From positions 1 through 7,888 of the forward strand of contig JANYAL010000109.1 in NCBI GenBank assembly GCA_025361325.1: DNA of 7,888 bases. The letters are read 5' to 3'. The position numbers and the translations under genes are program-made. Positions 1 through 6,780 of the stretch are shown in pieces (the first letter of the stretch is position 1; every line of letters begins with the position of its first letter). The notes beneath the pieces were generated by a model. That model was not told the DNA's origin, ran no database searches, and worked only from the letters and a program-made list of their open reading frames with translations. The DNA comes from Bacteroidota bacterium. GTDB lineage: Bacteria > Bacteroidota > Bacteroidia > Chitinophagales > Chitinophagaceae.

Positions 1-171
1 GAATTCCTTCATGGGTTATTATATTCAGTTGAAAAAGCAGACAATCTTATTATTGCCCACGAGTTGATAGATCTTAACAAATTTAAGATCATGAATAAAA
101 ACACACAGCTTAAACCCTTTTTCCGCAAGCGTTCATTAAAGCCCTTTGAGTTCCTGAATTGCAAGAACTGA
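1..171 (+). CDS. Possible C-terminal end of an unidentified protein (5' end outside window)
   Basis: Frame 1 is open from the first base for 56 codons and stops with TGA at 169-171. The fragment contains a hydrophobic/acidic stretch (NLIIAHELIDLN, about residues 15-26) and a basic, phenylalanine-rich tail (PFFRKRSLKPFEF). I do not recognise the family. The stop lies 42 bp from the stop of the convergent aminotransferase gene, a plausible spacing for two converging genes. Against it, 56 open codons can occur by chance, the only in-frame ATG lies at position 91, and the opposite strand also has an open stretch here. It is therefore a tentative partial gene. Sequence upstream of the window would settle whether the frame continues. 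Confidence 0.3.
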   Translation, partial: EFLHGLLYSVEKADNLIIAHELIDLNKFKIMNKNTQLKPFFRKRSLKPFEFLNCKN

Positions 172-213
172 TTATAACCCTTCGTTGTTTTTGATTTTTA
201 AGGGAATAAGAAA

Positions 214-1479
214 TCAGTGCAGATTTTTCAGTGCCGCTCTTAACATTCCCAACATCTCTTCGATCTCCCCCAGCTTACAAGTTCCCACACTTAACCTGTA
301 CCAACTGCTGTCTGCTGATGCTCCGAATGCATAAAAAGGCACCACGGCAAGCCTCGCCTCATTTAGAAGATAGGACGTGACATCGGCTTGGTCTTCCAGG
401 GTTAGTCCCGCCCCTGTACTTTTGCCGGAAATATCTACGCGTATGGTAAGGTAAATGGCAGCCTGCGGAGCAATAGCATCTACTGGGAACCCCTCCATTT
501 TCAATTGTTGGAAACCATTGTAGATCTTTAGAAGGCGGGCCTCCACTTCTGATTTGAATTGAATGAAATACCGATCGATCGCTTCGGTCTGCGACAGATA
601 TCCGGCAACAGCTTTTTGTTCCGCCAGGGGAGCCCAGGCACCAACATGACTGTTGATGGACCGCATCTTCATCAACACTTCAGCGGGCCCTAATGCCCAT
701 CCCACCCTCACTCCGGTTGCAGCAAAAGCCTTGCTGATGCCATCTATAAATATAGTGTAATCCTTCATTTCGGGCCTGAGGGAAACGGGATTATAGTGAA
801 CGGTTTTTCCAAAACAAAGTGTCCAGTATATCTGGTCGTACATGACGTACAATTTCTTTTCACATTCCGGCCTTTTGTTGTTCTCTTCCAGAACAAGATC
901 ACAAATGGATTCCAACTCTTCTTTTTCGAATGTAGTACCAGTAGGGTTCAAAGGCGAACACAGGGATAACAAAGTTGCCCCGTTTATGCATTTGTTGATC
1001 TGTTCGGCCGTGACCATGAAATTATTTTCAGGTTTTGTTTCAATGACCACATGTTCACCATCGGTAAAATGCACATAGTGATTGTTGTTCCAGCTCGGAA
1101 CGGCATAGATCACTTTGTCGCCCTTGTCAACAATGGCACGGTATAAGGCATAGATCAACGGACGCCCCCCTGCGGCGATCAGGATCTCGTTTACACCATA
1201 TTTTAACCCTTCCCGGGAATTGATGAAACCGGACACGGCCTCTCTTAATTCAAGGATTCCTTCTGCTGCGGGATATGTTGTATAACCATTCTTATATGCA
1301 AGAATAATCTCATTTTCCAGCCCTGCAGGAATAGGGAAGATAGCAGAATCAAAATCACCGATGGTGTAATTGTATATTTTTTCCCCCTGCCTGACCTTTT
1401 CCTTGATAACTGCGCCAAGGCGTACAATTTCAGACCCCTTTAAGGTTTGCGCCAGGTGGCTGAGTTTAGATGAGGTCAT
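214..1479 (-). CDS. PLP-dependent aminotransferase, class I/II (fold type I)
   Basis: A complete 421-residue cytosolic aminotransferase of the aspartate-aminotransferase superfamily, which moves an amino group between an amino acid and a 2-oxo acid using pyridoxal phosphate. Visible signature residues are the SPLNPTG loop (175-181, N178 contacting the cofactor), YDQIY (214-218, D215 pairing with the pyridine nitrogen, Y218 with its hydroxyl), the Schiff-base lysine K250 in GISKAFAATGVRVGW (247-261, R258 near the phosphate), and a C-terminal arginine R395 in WYRLSVGT that normally binds the substrate carboxylate. The usual phosphate-binding glycine loop reads AAGGRPL (102-108). Length is normal for subgroup I enzymes (about 390-420). 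The ATG at 1479 is chosen because the aminotransferase N-terminus starts there and a Bacteroidota-type promoter lies 38 bp upstream; there is no Shine-Dalgarno. Substrate cannot be assigned, so no gene symbol is given. Confidence 0.95.
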   Translation of the reverse strand: MTSSKLSHLAQTLKGSEIVRLGAVIKEKVRQGEKIYNYTIGDFDSAIFPIPAGLENEIILAYKNGYTTYPAAEGILELREAVSGFINSREGLKYGVNEILIAAGGRPLIYALYRAIVDKGDKVIYAVPSWNNNHYVHFTDGEHVVIETKPENNFMVTAEQINKCINGATLLSLCSPLNPTGTTFEKEELESICDLVLEENNKRPECEKKLYVMYDQIYWTLCFGKTVHYNPVSLRPEMKDYTIFIDGISKAFAATGVRVGWALGPAEVLMKMRSINSHVGAWAPLAEQKAVAGYLSQTEAIDRYFIQFKSEVEARLLKIYNGFQQLKMEGFPVDAIAPQAAIYLTIRVDISGKSTGAGLTLEDQADVTSYLLNEARLAVVPFYAFGASADSSWYRLSVGTCKLGEIEEMLGMLRAALKNLH

Positions 1480-1517
1480 ACATTCACTTGTTAATGATCA
1501 GCAGGGGATAACAACAG

Positions 1518-1549
1518 CAAAAGTAATTTTTAAAAGGGGGTAAAACAAA
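1518..1549 (-). promoter_or_regulatory. Bacteroidota-type promoter (TTTG-N20-TACTTTTG) for the aminotransferase gene
   Basis: On the minus strand, TTTG (1549-1546) is followed after exactly 20 bp by TACTTTTG (1525-1518), a full match to the -33 TTTG / -7 TAnnTTTG consensus of the Bacteroidota primary sigma factor. The -7 element ends 38 bp before the aminotransferase ATG. This is the best two-part promoter in the window. Its -33 element lies in the U-tract of the terminator for the gene upstream. Confidence 0.65.
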
Positions 1550-1579
1550 AAACCCACTGAAAAAGAAGGTACAGCGGGT
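1542..1579 (-). terminator. Rho-independent terminator of the propeller-protein gene
   Basis: Reading the minus strand, ACCCGCTG (1579-1572) pairs with CAGTGGGT (1559-1552) as an 8-bp stem with one G-U pair and a 12-nt loop. It is followed by a T-rich tract, TTTTTGTTTT, at 1551-1542. The stem starts about 20 nt after the stop codon of the 1049-residue gene, the expected place for an intrinsic terminator. Confidence 0.75.
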
Positions 1580-1599
1580 ATTAAAACATGAATCCTTTT

Positions 1600-4500
1600 T
1601 TATTCGATCTCTTTGAATTCGCCGAATAACCTCCTGGGAGTGTTTTCGGCCTGCTTTTGATATTGAATCCAAGGTCCTTTAAAGAATGTGTTGGACTTTC
1701 TGACCGTTTCATTAACCAAACCCTCGGCCTCCTCAATGATCCTTATTTCCTGGATATCCGGAATCTTTGTTTTGCTTAGCACCTCACTCCTGGCTTCTCC
1801 GAGGATGCCGGTTACTGTGATCTGGTAAGGTGCGCCTTCACCCTGTTTTTCTGGCGGCTTTCCAAAGATCAGGTTTCGTAGATTCTTCATTGAGTCGGTC
1901 ATGGCTTTACCTGTCTTTCTTAGACTGTCAGCATCTTTTCCCTCTATATTCTTTAATTCAGCCTCAACCTTGGCAATAGTTTCGTCTGCATCTGACAGCT
2001 GGTCGGTAATGGCTGTGAGCCGGGCCGTACTTTTTTCAATTCGTTTGATAGCATTCATTTTAGCATCGTAGATCTCCCGGCTGGGTGGACCATTTGGGTC
2101 AGCGAGCACCTGGATAAGGGTAGAATCTGATTCTTTCCCTAAATGAATCACTATTTTATAAGTGCCTGGATACACAGGCATGCCACCCGGTTCGGGTGAA
2201 TTGACTTTTAGTTTGGGAGTTCCGGGTTGCCGCACCCCCTTCATCTCAAAGCCCCAGTAATTCCTGTTGAATCCTGTATCAGCCTTTATTCTGATTGTTC
2301 GTATCGATTCATTTCCTGCTGTATAAATCCTTACTGTTGCAGAATCATTCTTTGCTTTGCCGGCAGTATCCGTTTTCTCCGGGGGTCTGACATAGAAAGA
2401 ATACTCCGCCCCCCTTGACCGGTTCTTGCCCTCATATAATCCCCAGGTACTCCATTCGTAACCAGGGGCTGGCAGATTTCTTGCCTGGTAGGCGACCGGA
2501 ACCTCAAATACAGTAATTGATTTTGAAAAAGCATTCCCCTTGCCGGCAGCAACCTTTCTGAATGGCCGGATATCATCTAGTATATATAACGCCCGCCCGA
2601 ATGTGGCAATACAGAGATCGGCTTCTCTTTCCTGAATAGCTAGGTCATAAGTGGACACGGATGGGTAATCATTTTTCCATTGCTGGAACGTTGAACCGTT
2701 ATCAAAACTTATCCAAAGACCCTGTTCTGTACCAGCAAAGATGAGGTTGGGTTCAACAGGGTCCTGTATCATGCAAAGTGCATAACCCTTGGCTTTCGAT
2801 TCATCCAGCATCCTTTCCCATGATTGACCGAAATCCCGGGTTCGGAATATGTATGGCCTGAAATCCCCCCGGCGGTAATCATTGCAGACCACAAAAGCTT
2901 CCGCAAGGTTGTACTTGCTTACCTTTATTTGGGGCACCCAGGCACCCAAAGGCATGCCCGGTATCTTTCCACGGAAATTGGTCCAGGTCTTTCCACCGTC
3001 TCTGGTCAGTTGTACATTACCATCATCAGTGCCAACCCATATGATTTTCCTGTCTATTCTAGAGGGTTCTATACAAATGATGGTATTGTAATTTTCAGCT
3101 CCGGTGATATCAAGGGACAATCCACCATTGTTGTCCTGGTTTTGCTGAACCTTATTATCTGTGGTAAGATCAGGCGAAATGATCTCCCAGTCCAGGCCTT
3201 TATTACTGCTTCGGTGCAGGAACTGGCTACCAAAATAAATGATATTGCCATCAAAGGGATCCTGTGCCAGGGCGGCGTTCCAGTTAAAACGCAAACGGGT
3301 TTTCAGATCGGGATCAGGCGGCTGGATACCCATTCTTTCACCGGTGACCACATTCTGTTTACCCAATTCACCTTTCTGGCTCATGGAATACACCCAATCA
3401 TTATTATCCGGGTCGGCCATTACGTCAAACCCATCGCCCCCCCCTATATTTTCCCAGTAATAATTCCTGATGCCGCCATTACGCCAGATATAGGCGGGTC
3501 CGCGCCAGCTCCCATTATCCTGCATACCGCCCATAACATGGTAGGGTATTCTATTATCTGTGTTGATGTGATAGAACTGTCCAACCGGTATTTGCTCATC
3601 GAATTTCCAGCTCCTGGCCCTGTCGCGGCTGATGCCGATCCCCCCATCGTTTCCATCAAGAATAAAATTGGGGTCGAATGGATTTATCCAGAAAGCATGA
3701 TGGTCAGGATGAATGCCTCCATAAGGTATTATGTTCTTGAAGGTCTTCCCTCCGTCCTCGCTCATGCTGATGACCTGGTTTATATTATACAACCTGTTTT
3801 CGTTTTTAGGATCTACACGAATATCCTGAAAATAGAACGCCCGGTTTGTAACGTCTGCCTTATTACTATTGACCAATTCCCATTTGAACCCCCCGTCATC
3901 GCTACGGTACAGACCGTTTTTTGTTGCCTCCACAAGCGCATATACTCTTTTTGGTTCATTATAAGATATGGTAAGACCAATCCTTCCCAGATCCCCTTCA
4001 GGGATACCGTCACTTTTCCCCAGTTTTTTCCAGTTTCTACCGCCATCAACGGTAATATATAATCCACTACCGGTTCCACCACTGGTAAAACTCCAGGGTG
4101 TCCGGCGATGCTGCCACATGGCAGCAATAAGCTTATTTGGATTGGTTGGGTCCATTATAAGATCTGCACAACCGCTGGTATCATTCGTGTGAAGGATTAA
4201 ATTCCAGCTATCCCCCCCGTCTGTTGTTTTATATACACCCCGCTCGGGATGTTCACTGTATGGGTTACCAATGGCTGCCACATAGACCGTGTTTGGATTC
4301 ACAGGATCAACGATGATCCTATGTATATTCCTTGTTTTTTCCAGTCCCATCAATTTCCAGCTTTTCCCACCATCAAGACTTTTGAAAATACCGCTGCCTA
4401 TATTCAATGAATTCCGGGGATTACCCTCACCTGTTCCCACCCAAACCACGGAAGGGTTGGTCTGCTGAATGGCCACAGCACCGATATTTAAAATGGGTTG

Positions 4501-4749
4501 TTCATCAAATACCGGCTGCCAGGTTGAGCCCCCATTCTCGGTTTTCCATACCCCTCCCGAAGCGGTTCCAAGATAAATAAGGTCGGGATTACTATATACT
4601 GCATCAATAGACGTAACTCGGCCACTCATGCCTGCCGGACCGATACTACGGGCCTTGAGATTTTTAAATTGGTCTAATGAGATCTTTTGGGCAAAAAGGG
4701 ATTGTGAACAGAACAGTATACAGTAAACAGCTAAGCGGATAGTTCTCAT
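1600..4749 (-). CDS. Secreted Asp-box (BNR/sortilin VPS10-like) beta-propeller protein, 1049 aa
   Basis: A large exported protein of the WD40/YVTN/BNR-like (sortilin-type, often labelled 'glycosyl hydrolase') group common in Bacteroidota; its biochemical function is unknown. Residues 1-20 form a signal peptide with probable cleavage at LFA|Q (20/21); no lipobox is visible. About eleven Asp-box motifs (S/T-x-D/N-x-G-x-T/S-W/F) begin near residues 70, 124, 175, 233, 283, 330, 374 (degenerate), 514, 582, 637 and 681, indicating one or two multibladed propellers over residues 35-725. Residues about 800-880 resemble a FlgD-like Ig fold (VRIYTAG, then GTYKIVI). Residues 890-1049 look largely helical and charged. 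No type IX sorting domain is evident at the C-terminus. Length matches the family (about 1000-1100). The start is fixed by the signal peptide; there is no Shine-Dalgarno. Nothing visible supports actual glycosidase activity. The gene contains G6-G8 runs. Confidence 0.93.
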   Translation of the reverse strand: MRTIRLAVYCILFCSQSLFAQKISLDQFKNLKARSIGPAGMSGRVTSIDAVYSNPDLIYLGTASGGVWKTENGGSTWQPVFDEQPILNIGAVAIQQTNPSVVWVGTGEGNPRNSLNIGSGIFKSLDGGKSWKLMGLEKTRNIHRIIVDPVNPNTVYVAAIGNPYSEHPERGVYKTTDGGDSWNLILHTNDTSGCADLIMDPTNPNKLIAAMWQHRRTPWSFTSGGTGSGLYITVDGGRNWKKLGKSDGIPEGDLGRIGLTISYNEPKRVYALVEATKNGLYRSDDGGFKWELVNSNKADVTNRAFYFQDIRVDPKNENRLYNINQVISMSEDGGKTFKNIIPYGGIHPDHHAFWINPFDPNFILDGNDGGIGISRDRARSWKFDEQIPVGQFYHINTDNRIPYHVMGGMQDNGSWRGPAYIWRNGGIRNYYWENIGGGDGFDVMADPDNNDWVYSMSQKGELGKQNVVTGERMGIQPPDPDLKTRLRFNWNAALAQDPFDGNIIYFGSQFLHRSSNKGLDWEIISPDLTTDNKVQQNQDNNGGLSLDITGAENYNTIICIEPSRIDRKIIWVGTDDGNVQLTRDGGKTWTNFRGKIPGMPLGAWVPQIKVSKYNLAEAFVVCNDYRRGDFRPYIFRTRDFGQSWERMLDESKAKGYALCMIQDPVEPNLIFAGTEQGLWISFDNGSTFQQWKNDYPSVSTYDLAIQEREADLCIATFGRALYILDDIRPFRKVAAGKGNAFSKSITVFEVPVAYQARNLPAPGYEWSTWGLYEGKNRSRGAEYSFYVRPPEKTDTAGKAKNDSATVRIYTAGNESIRTIRIKADTGFNRNYWGFEMKGVRQPGTPKLKVNSPEPGGMPVYPGTYKIVIHLGKESDSTLIQVLADPNGPPSREIYDAKMNAIKRIEKSTARLTAITDQLSDADETIAKVEAELKNIEGKDADSLRKTGKAMTDSMKNLRNLIFGKPPEKQGEGAPYQITVTGILGEARSEVLSKTKIPDIQEIRIIEEAEGLVNETVRKSNTFFKGPWIQYQKQAENTPRRLFGEFKEIE

Positions 4750-4908
4750 AAGTTAATTTTGAATACTGAAGGTGCAAAAAATACGGGAAGACTCAAAAGA
4801 AATGTAAAAATACAGAGATATCATATTACAGATTCTGATAAATTACAACCGTTAAAAAAAATATAAGATCAATGGTCGATGCAGATGTCCGTGCAACGTT
4901 ATTACTAT

Positions 4909-4916
4909 TATATTTG
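4909..4916 (+). promoter_or_regulatory. Distal -7 element TATATTTG upstream of the OmpH/Skp-like gene
   Basis: Exact match to the TAnnTTTG -7 consensus, ending 76 bp before the ATG at 4993. No TTTG -33 element lies 19-21 bp upstream, so it is a half-site match in AT-rich DNA. An identical octamer follows 42 bp downstream, so two start points are possible. Confidence 0.3.
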
Positions 4917-4950
4917 CCTACCCAAAAAAATGAGGGATCCTTTGACACCC

Positions 4951-4958
4951 TATATTTG
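4951..4958 (+). promoter_or_regulatory. Proximal -7 element TATATTTG upstream of the OmpH/Skp-like gene
   Basis: Exact TAnnTTTG match 34 bp before the ATG, the more usual distance for a primary promoter. The nearby TTTGACA (4941-4947) is only 6 bp upstream, too close to act as its -33 element. I see no -33 match at the correct spacing. Confidence 0.45.
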
Positions 4959-4992
4959 GTAATAAAAGGGTTTTCAAACTAAAACAACGAAA

Positions 4993-5502
4993 ATGAACAA
5001 GCGATTTTTGGTAGTGATTCTTATGATTTGGACATTACATTTTTTCTATAATACCGCATCGGCCCAGAATAAAATTGGTTTTATTGATCTGAATGAGGTA
5101 CTCAATTCCATGCCTGAAGCCAAAAAGGCCGACACCACGCTCCGGGAATATACGGATGCCCTTAATGCCAATGCAAATGAGATGCAGAAAGAACTGAATG
5201 ACAAGTATAATAAATTTGTGGCAGACTCCTTAAAAATGACGCCTGCAGCCAAAGAGGCTCAAAGAAGGATTTTGCAGGATAAGATCCAGGAACTCAGCGG
5301 CATGGACCAAAAGATTCAGAACCAGATAGATACCAGACGGAATGAACTGGCTGTTCCCATTCAGAAAAAAGCCCTGGAGGCAGTGAAAACAGTTGCCAAA
5401 GAGAACGGTTATACACACGTGTTTCCCAAGGAATATGTATTTGTCTTTCCCGAGTCAGACGACATAGCTGATAAAGTAAAAAGGAAATTGGGAATCAAAT
5501 AA
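4993..5502 (+). CDS. OmpH/Skp-family periplasmic chaperone
   Basis: A 169-residue homologue of Skp (OmpH, HlpA), the periplasmic chaperone that holds unfolded outer-membrane proteins before BAM-mediated insertion. Residues 1-24 form a classic signal peptide (MNKR, hydrophobic core, ASA|Q cleavage at 24/25). The mature protein opens with KIGFIDLNEVLNSMPEAKKAD (27-47), the conserved first strand and helix of the OmpH family. A long charged, heptad-like coiled coil follows (about 45-125), forming the tentacle helices. The C-terminal strand and final helix (about 137-169) end in KRKLGIK. Length is normal. The ATG at 4993 is the only start giving a signal peptide; as is common in this phylum there is no Shine-Dalgarno. 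It stands alone, divergent from the propeller gene and convergent with msrB (41 bp between stops). It is not next to bamA or lpxD as in many genomes, so it may be one of several skp-like paralogues; no symbol is given for that reason. Confidence 0.92.
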   Translation: MNKRFLVVILMIWTLHFFYNTASAQNKIGFIDLNEVLNSMPEAKKADTTLREYTDALNANANEMQKELNDKYNKFVADSLKMTPAAKEAQRRILQDKIQELSGMDQKIQNQIDTRRNELAVPIQKKALEAVKTVAKENGYTHVFPKEYVFVFPESDDIADKVKRKLGIK

Positions 5503-5543
5503 TAACACTATTAAAAAGCTTCACTTTTCTTTTGACAGTTTTC

Positions 5544-5966
5544 TTATTCCGGATCTTCTTCTTTTTTAAAATCAAGAATCACCGAATTTATACAATAACG
5601 TAATCCGGTTGGCGGCGGACCGTCTTCAAAAACATGTCCTAGGTGTGCATTACATTTGCCGCATGTCACTTCCGTCCTTTTCATACCATAACTGTTATCG
5701 GGTATGAAATTGAGGCTTTCCTTGTTTAGCGGTTCAAAAAAGCTTGGCCATCCGCAACTGCTCTCAAATTTTCCATTACTATTAAATAATGGACTGCCAC
5801 ACGCGGCACAATAATAAGTACCTACTTCTTTGTGATCCCAGTATTTGCCTGTAAATGCCCTTTCGGTTCCCTTTTCCCTGGCTATATGATATACATCTGC
5901 CGGAAGTATCTTTTTCCACTCATTATCATTGAATACCAATTTTTCAGAATCTTGATTTGAGTACAT
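5544..5966 (-). CDS. msrB: Peptide-methionine (R)-S-oxide reductase MsrB
   Basis: A thioredoxin-dependent repair enzyme that reduces the R-epimer of methionine sulfoxide in proteins. With the ATG at 5966 the product is 140 aa, normal for a free-standing MsrB. The SelR domain starts at NDNEWKKIL (13-21). Structural zinc cysteines appear as CAAC (53-56) and CGKC (102-105). The catalytic cysteine is C125 in RYCINS, C71 in SSCGWPSF is the likely resolving cysteine, and HLGHVF (108-113) is conserved. There is no signal peptide, so it is predicted to be cytosolic. Start choice: the same frame is open back to 6080, with other ATGs at 5999 and 6062. The ATG at 5966 has AAGGA with a good 7-nt spacer; the ATG at 5999 has the same AAGGA but only 3 nt away. 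The N-terminal extension from 6080 resembles neither a signal peptide nor the family. It is divergent from adk and convergent with the Skp-like gene. Confidence 0.95.
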   Translation of the reverse strand: MYSNQDSEKLVFNDNEWKKILPADVYHIAREKGTERAFTGKYWDHKEVGTYYCAACGSPLFNSNGKFESSCGWPSFFEPLNKESLNFIPDNSYGMKRTEVTCGKCNAHLGHVFEDGPPPTGLRYCINSVILDFKKEEDPE

Positions 5967-5970
5967 AAGG

Positions 5971-6014
5971 GTATCCTTTTTTTTGCTCAAATTATTCATG
6001 TATCCTTTTTTTTG
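5971..6014 (-). repeat. Exact 15-bp direct repeat carrying A8-GGATAC (duplicated ribosome-binding region of msrB)
   Basis: GTATCCTTTTTTTTG occurs at 5971-5985 and again at 6000-6014 on the plus strand, 29 bp apart. On the msrB strand each copy reads CAAAAAAAAGGATAC and precedes an in-frame ATG (5966 and 5999). Each copy therefore supplies an AAGGA ribosome-binding sequence and an A8 homopolymer. Confidence 0.85.
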
Positions 6015-6030
6015 GTTTAAGACAAGGGTC

Positions 6031-6042
6031 TTTGTATACAAA
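6031..6042. promoter_or_regulatory. 12-bp perfect palindrome in the msrB leader (possible operator)
   Basis: TTTGTATACAAA is its own reverse complement. It sits 32 bp upstream of the ATG at 5999 and 65 bp upstream of the one at 5966, in the msrB-adk divergent region. A one-mismatch -7 element on the minus strand (TAATTTCG, 6054-6047) lies just upstream of it, so the palindrome would fall at about the transcription start. A role as a repressor operator is an inference from position and symmetry only. Confidence 0.3.
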
Positions 6043-6169
6043 CGAACGAAATTACAGCCCATTGCCCTGAAAAATATCATTAACTGTCTTACCTATTTAC
6101 ATATGGAATGATAATTTGGTTTTTTATCTATTTATTTCAGTAGTTAAAGATTAATTAAAGTCCATATAT

Positions 6170-6177
6170 TATATTTG
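6170..6177 (+). promoter_or_regulatory. -7 promoter element TATATTTG upstream of adk
   Basis: Perfect TAnnTTTG match ending 27 bp before the adk ATG, leaving a short leader of about 20 nt. No clear TTTG lies 19-21 bp upstream (that stretch is AT-rich, TTAAAG-like), so only the -7 half is supported. Confidence 0.5.
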
Positions 6178-6204
6178 CTATCTTAATACGGACAGTAAAT
6201 ATAT

Positions 6205-6780
6205 ATGTTCAATCTTATATTATTTGGACCTCCAGGCAGCGGAAAGGGTACACAAAGTGAAAAACTTATTTCCAGGTATGGCCTCAAACACCTGAGTACC
6301 GGTGATTTGTTGCGCCATGAGATCACCCGGAATACACCGCTGGGTCAAGAGGCAAAGAGTTTTATGGACAAGGGCAGTCTGGTACCAGACGAAGTGGTTA
6401 TAAGTATGATCGGTTCTGCATTAGACGAAAATCAAGATGCAAAAGGATTTTTATTTGATGGGTTTCCCCGAACGTCTACACAGGCAGAGGCGCTTGATAA
6501 ACTGCTGGAATTAAAGAAAACGCCAATAGCAGTTATGCTTGCTTTGGATGTAAGTGAGGACGAATTGTTAAAGAGACTTTTAATAAGAGGTGAGACAAGC
6601 GGAAGAAGCGATGATACCAACGAACAGGTTATCCGGGCGAGGATCAAAGAATACCATGATAAAACATTGGTGGTAGCTGATTATTACCGGAAATTCAGAA
6701 AAGTCGTAATGGTCAATGGTGAGGGTTCTGTCGACAATATCTTTCAGAGGCTTTGCATCGAAATAGATTCCAGGCGTTAA
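6205..6780 (+). CDS. adk: Adenylate kinase (short form)
   Basis: Catalyses ATP + AMP = 2 ADP in the cytosol and balances adenine nucleotides. The 191-residue product shows the P-loop GPPGSGKGT (8-16), the AMP-binding STGDLLR (31-37), DGFPRT (85-90) with the AMP-contacting arginine, RGETSGRSDD (128-137) as the short LID, and the NEQVIRARIKEY helix (139-150) with arginines that bind phosphates. The LID is the short type without the roughly 27-residue zinc or zinc-like insertion, as is usual for Bacteroidota. The ATG at 6205 places the start two residues before the first beta strand; there is no Shine-Dalgarno. It appears to be monocistronic: msrB is divergent upstream and no gene follows closely. 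Confidence 0.97.
   Translation: MFNLILFGPPGSGKGTQSEKLISRYGLKHLSTGDLLRHEITRNTPLGQEAKSFMDKGSLVPDEVVISMIGSALDENQDAKGFLFDGFPRTSTQAEALDKLLELKKTPIAVMLALDVSEDELLKRLLIRGETSGRSDDTNEQVIRARIKEYHDKTLVVADYYRKFRKVVMVNGEGSVDNIFQRLCIEIDSRR

Noticed and set aside
1..6. EcoRI site exactly at the first base of the window
   Set aside because: Could mark a cloning junction, but a second site occurs inside the window (about 1615) and nothing else suggests vector or a chimeric join.
178..204. Possible terminator between the converging genes at the left end (CCCTT/AAGGG)
   Set aside because: Only a 5-bp stem with a 17-nt loop and no U-tract directly after it; too weak to call.
2824..4062. A 412-codon plus-strand open frame opposite the propeller-protein gene
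   Set aside because: It lies entirely antisense to a gene with a signal peptide and repeated Asp-boxes; its product has no recognisable domain and looks like a codon-bias shadow of the real gene.
4941..4966. Sigma70-like -35 TTGACA upstream of the Skp-like gene
   Set aside because: No -10 hexamer lies 16-18 bp downstream, and the nearest TAATAA is only about 12 bp away; the TAnnTTTG element explains the region better.
5503..5543. Possible bidirectional terminator between the Skp-like gene and msrB
   Set aside because: Only an AAAAG/CTTTT pairing of 5 A-T-rich bp is visible; not a credible hairpin.
5967..6080. N-terminal extension of MsrB to the ATG at 6080
   Set aside because: The extra 38 residues are neither a signal peptide nor part of the SelR domain, and the AAGGA with best spacing points to the ATG at 5966; the ATG at 5999 remains possible.
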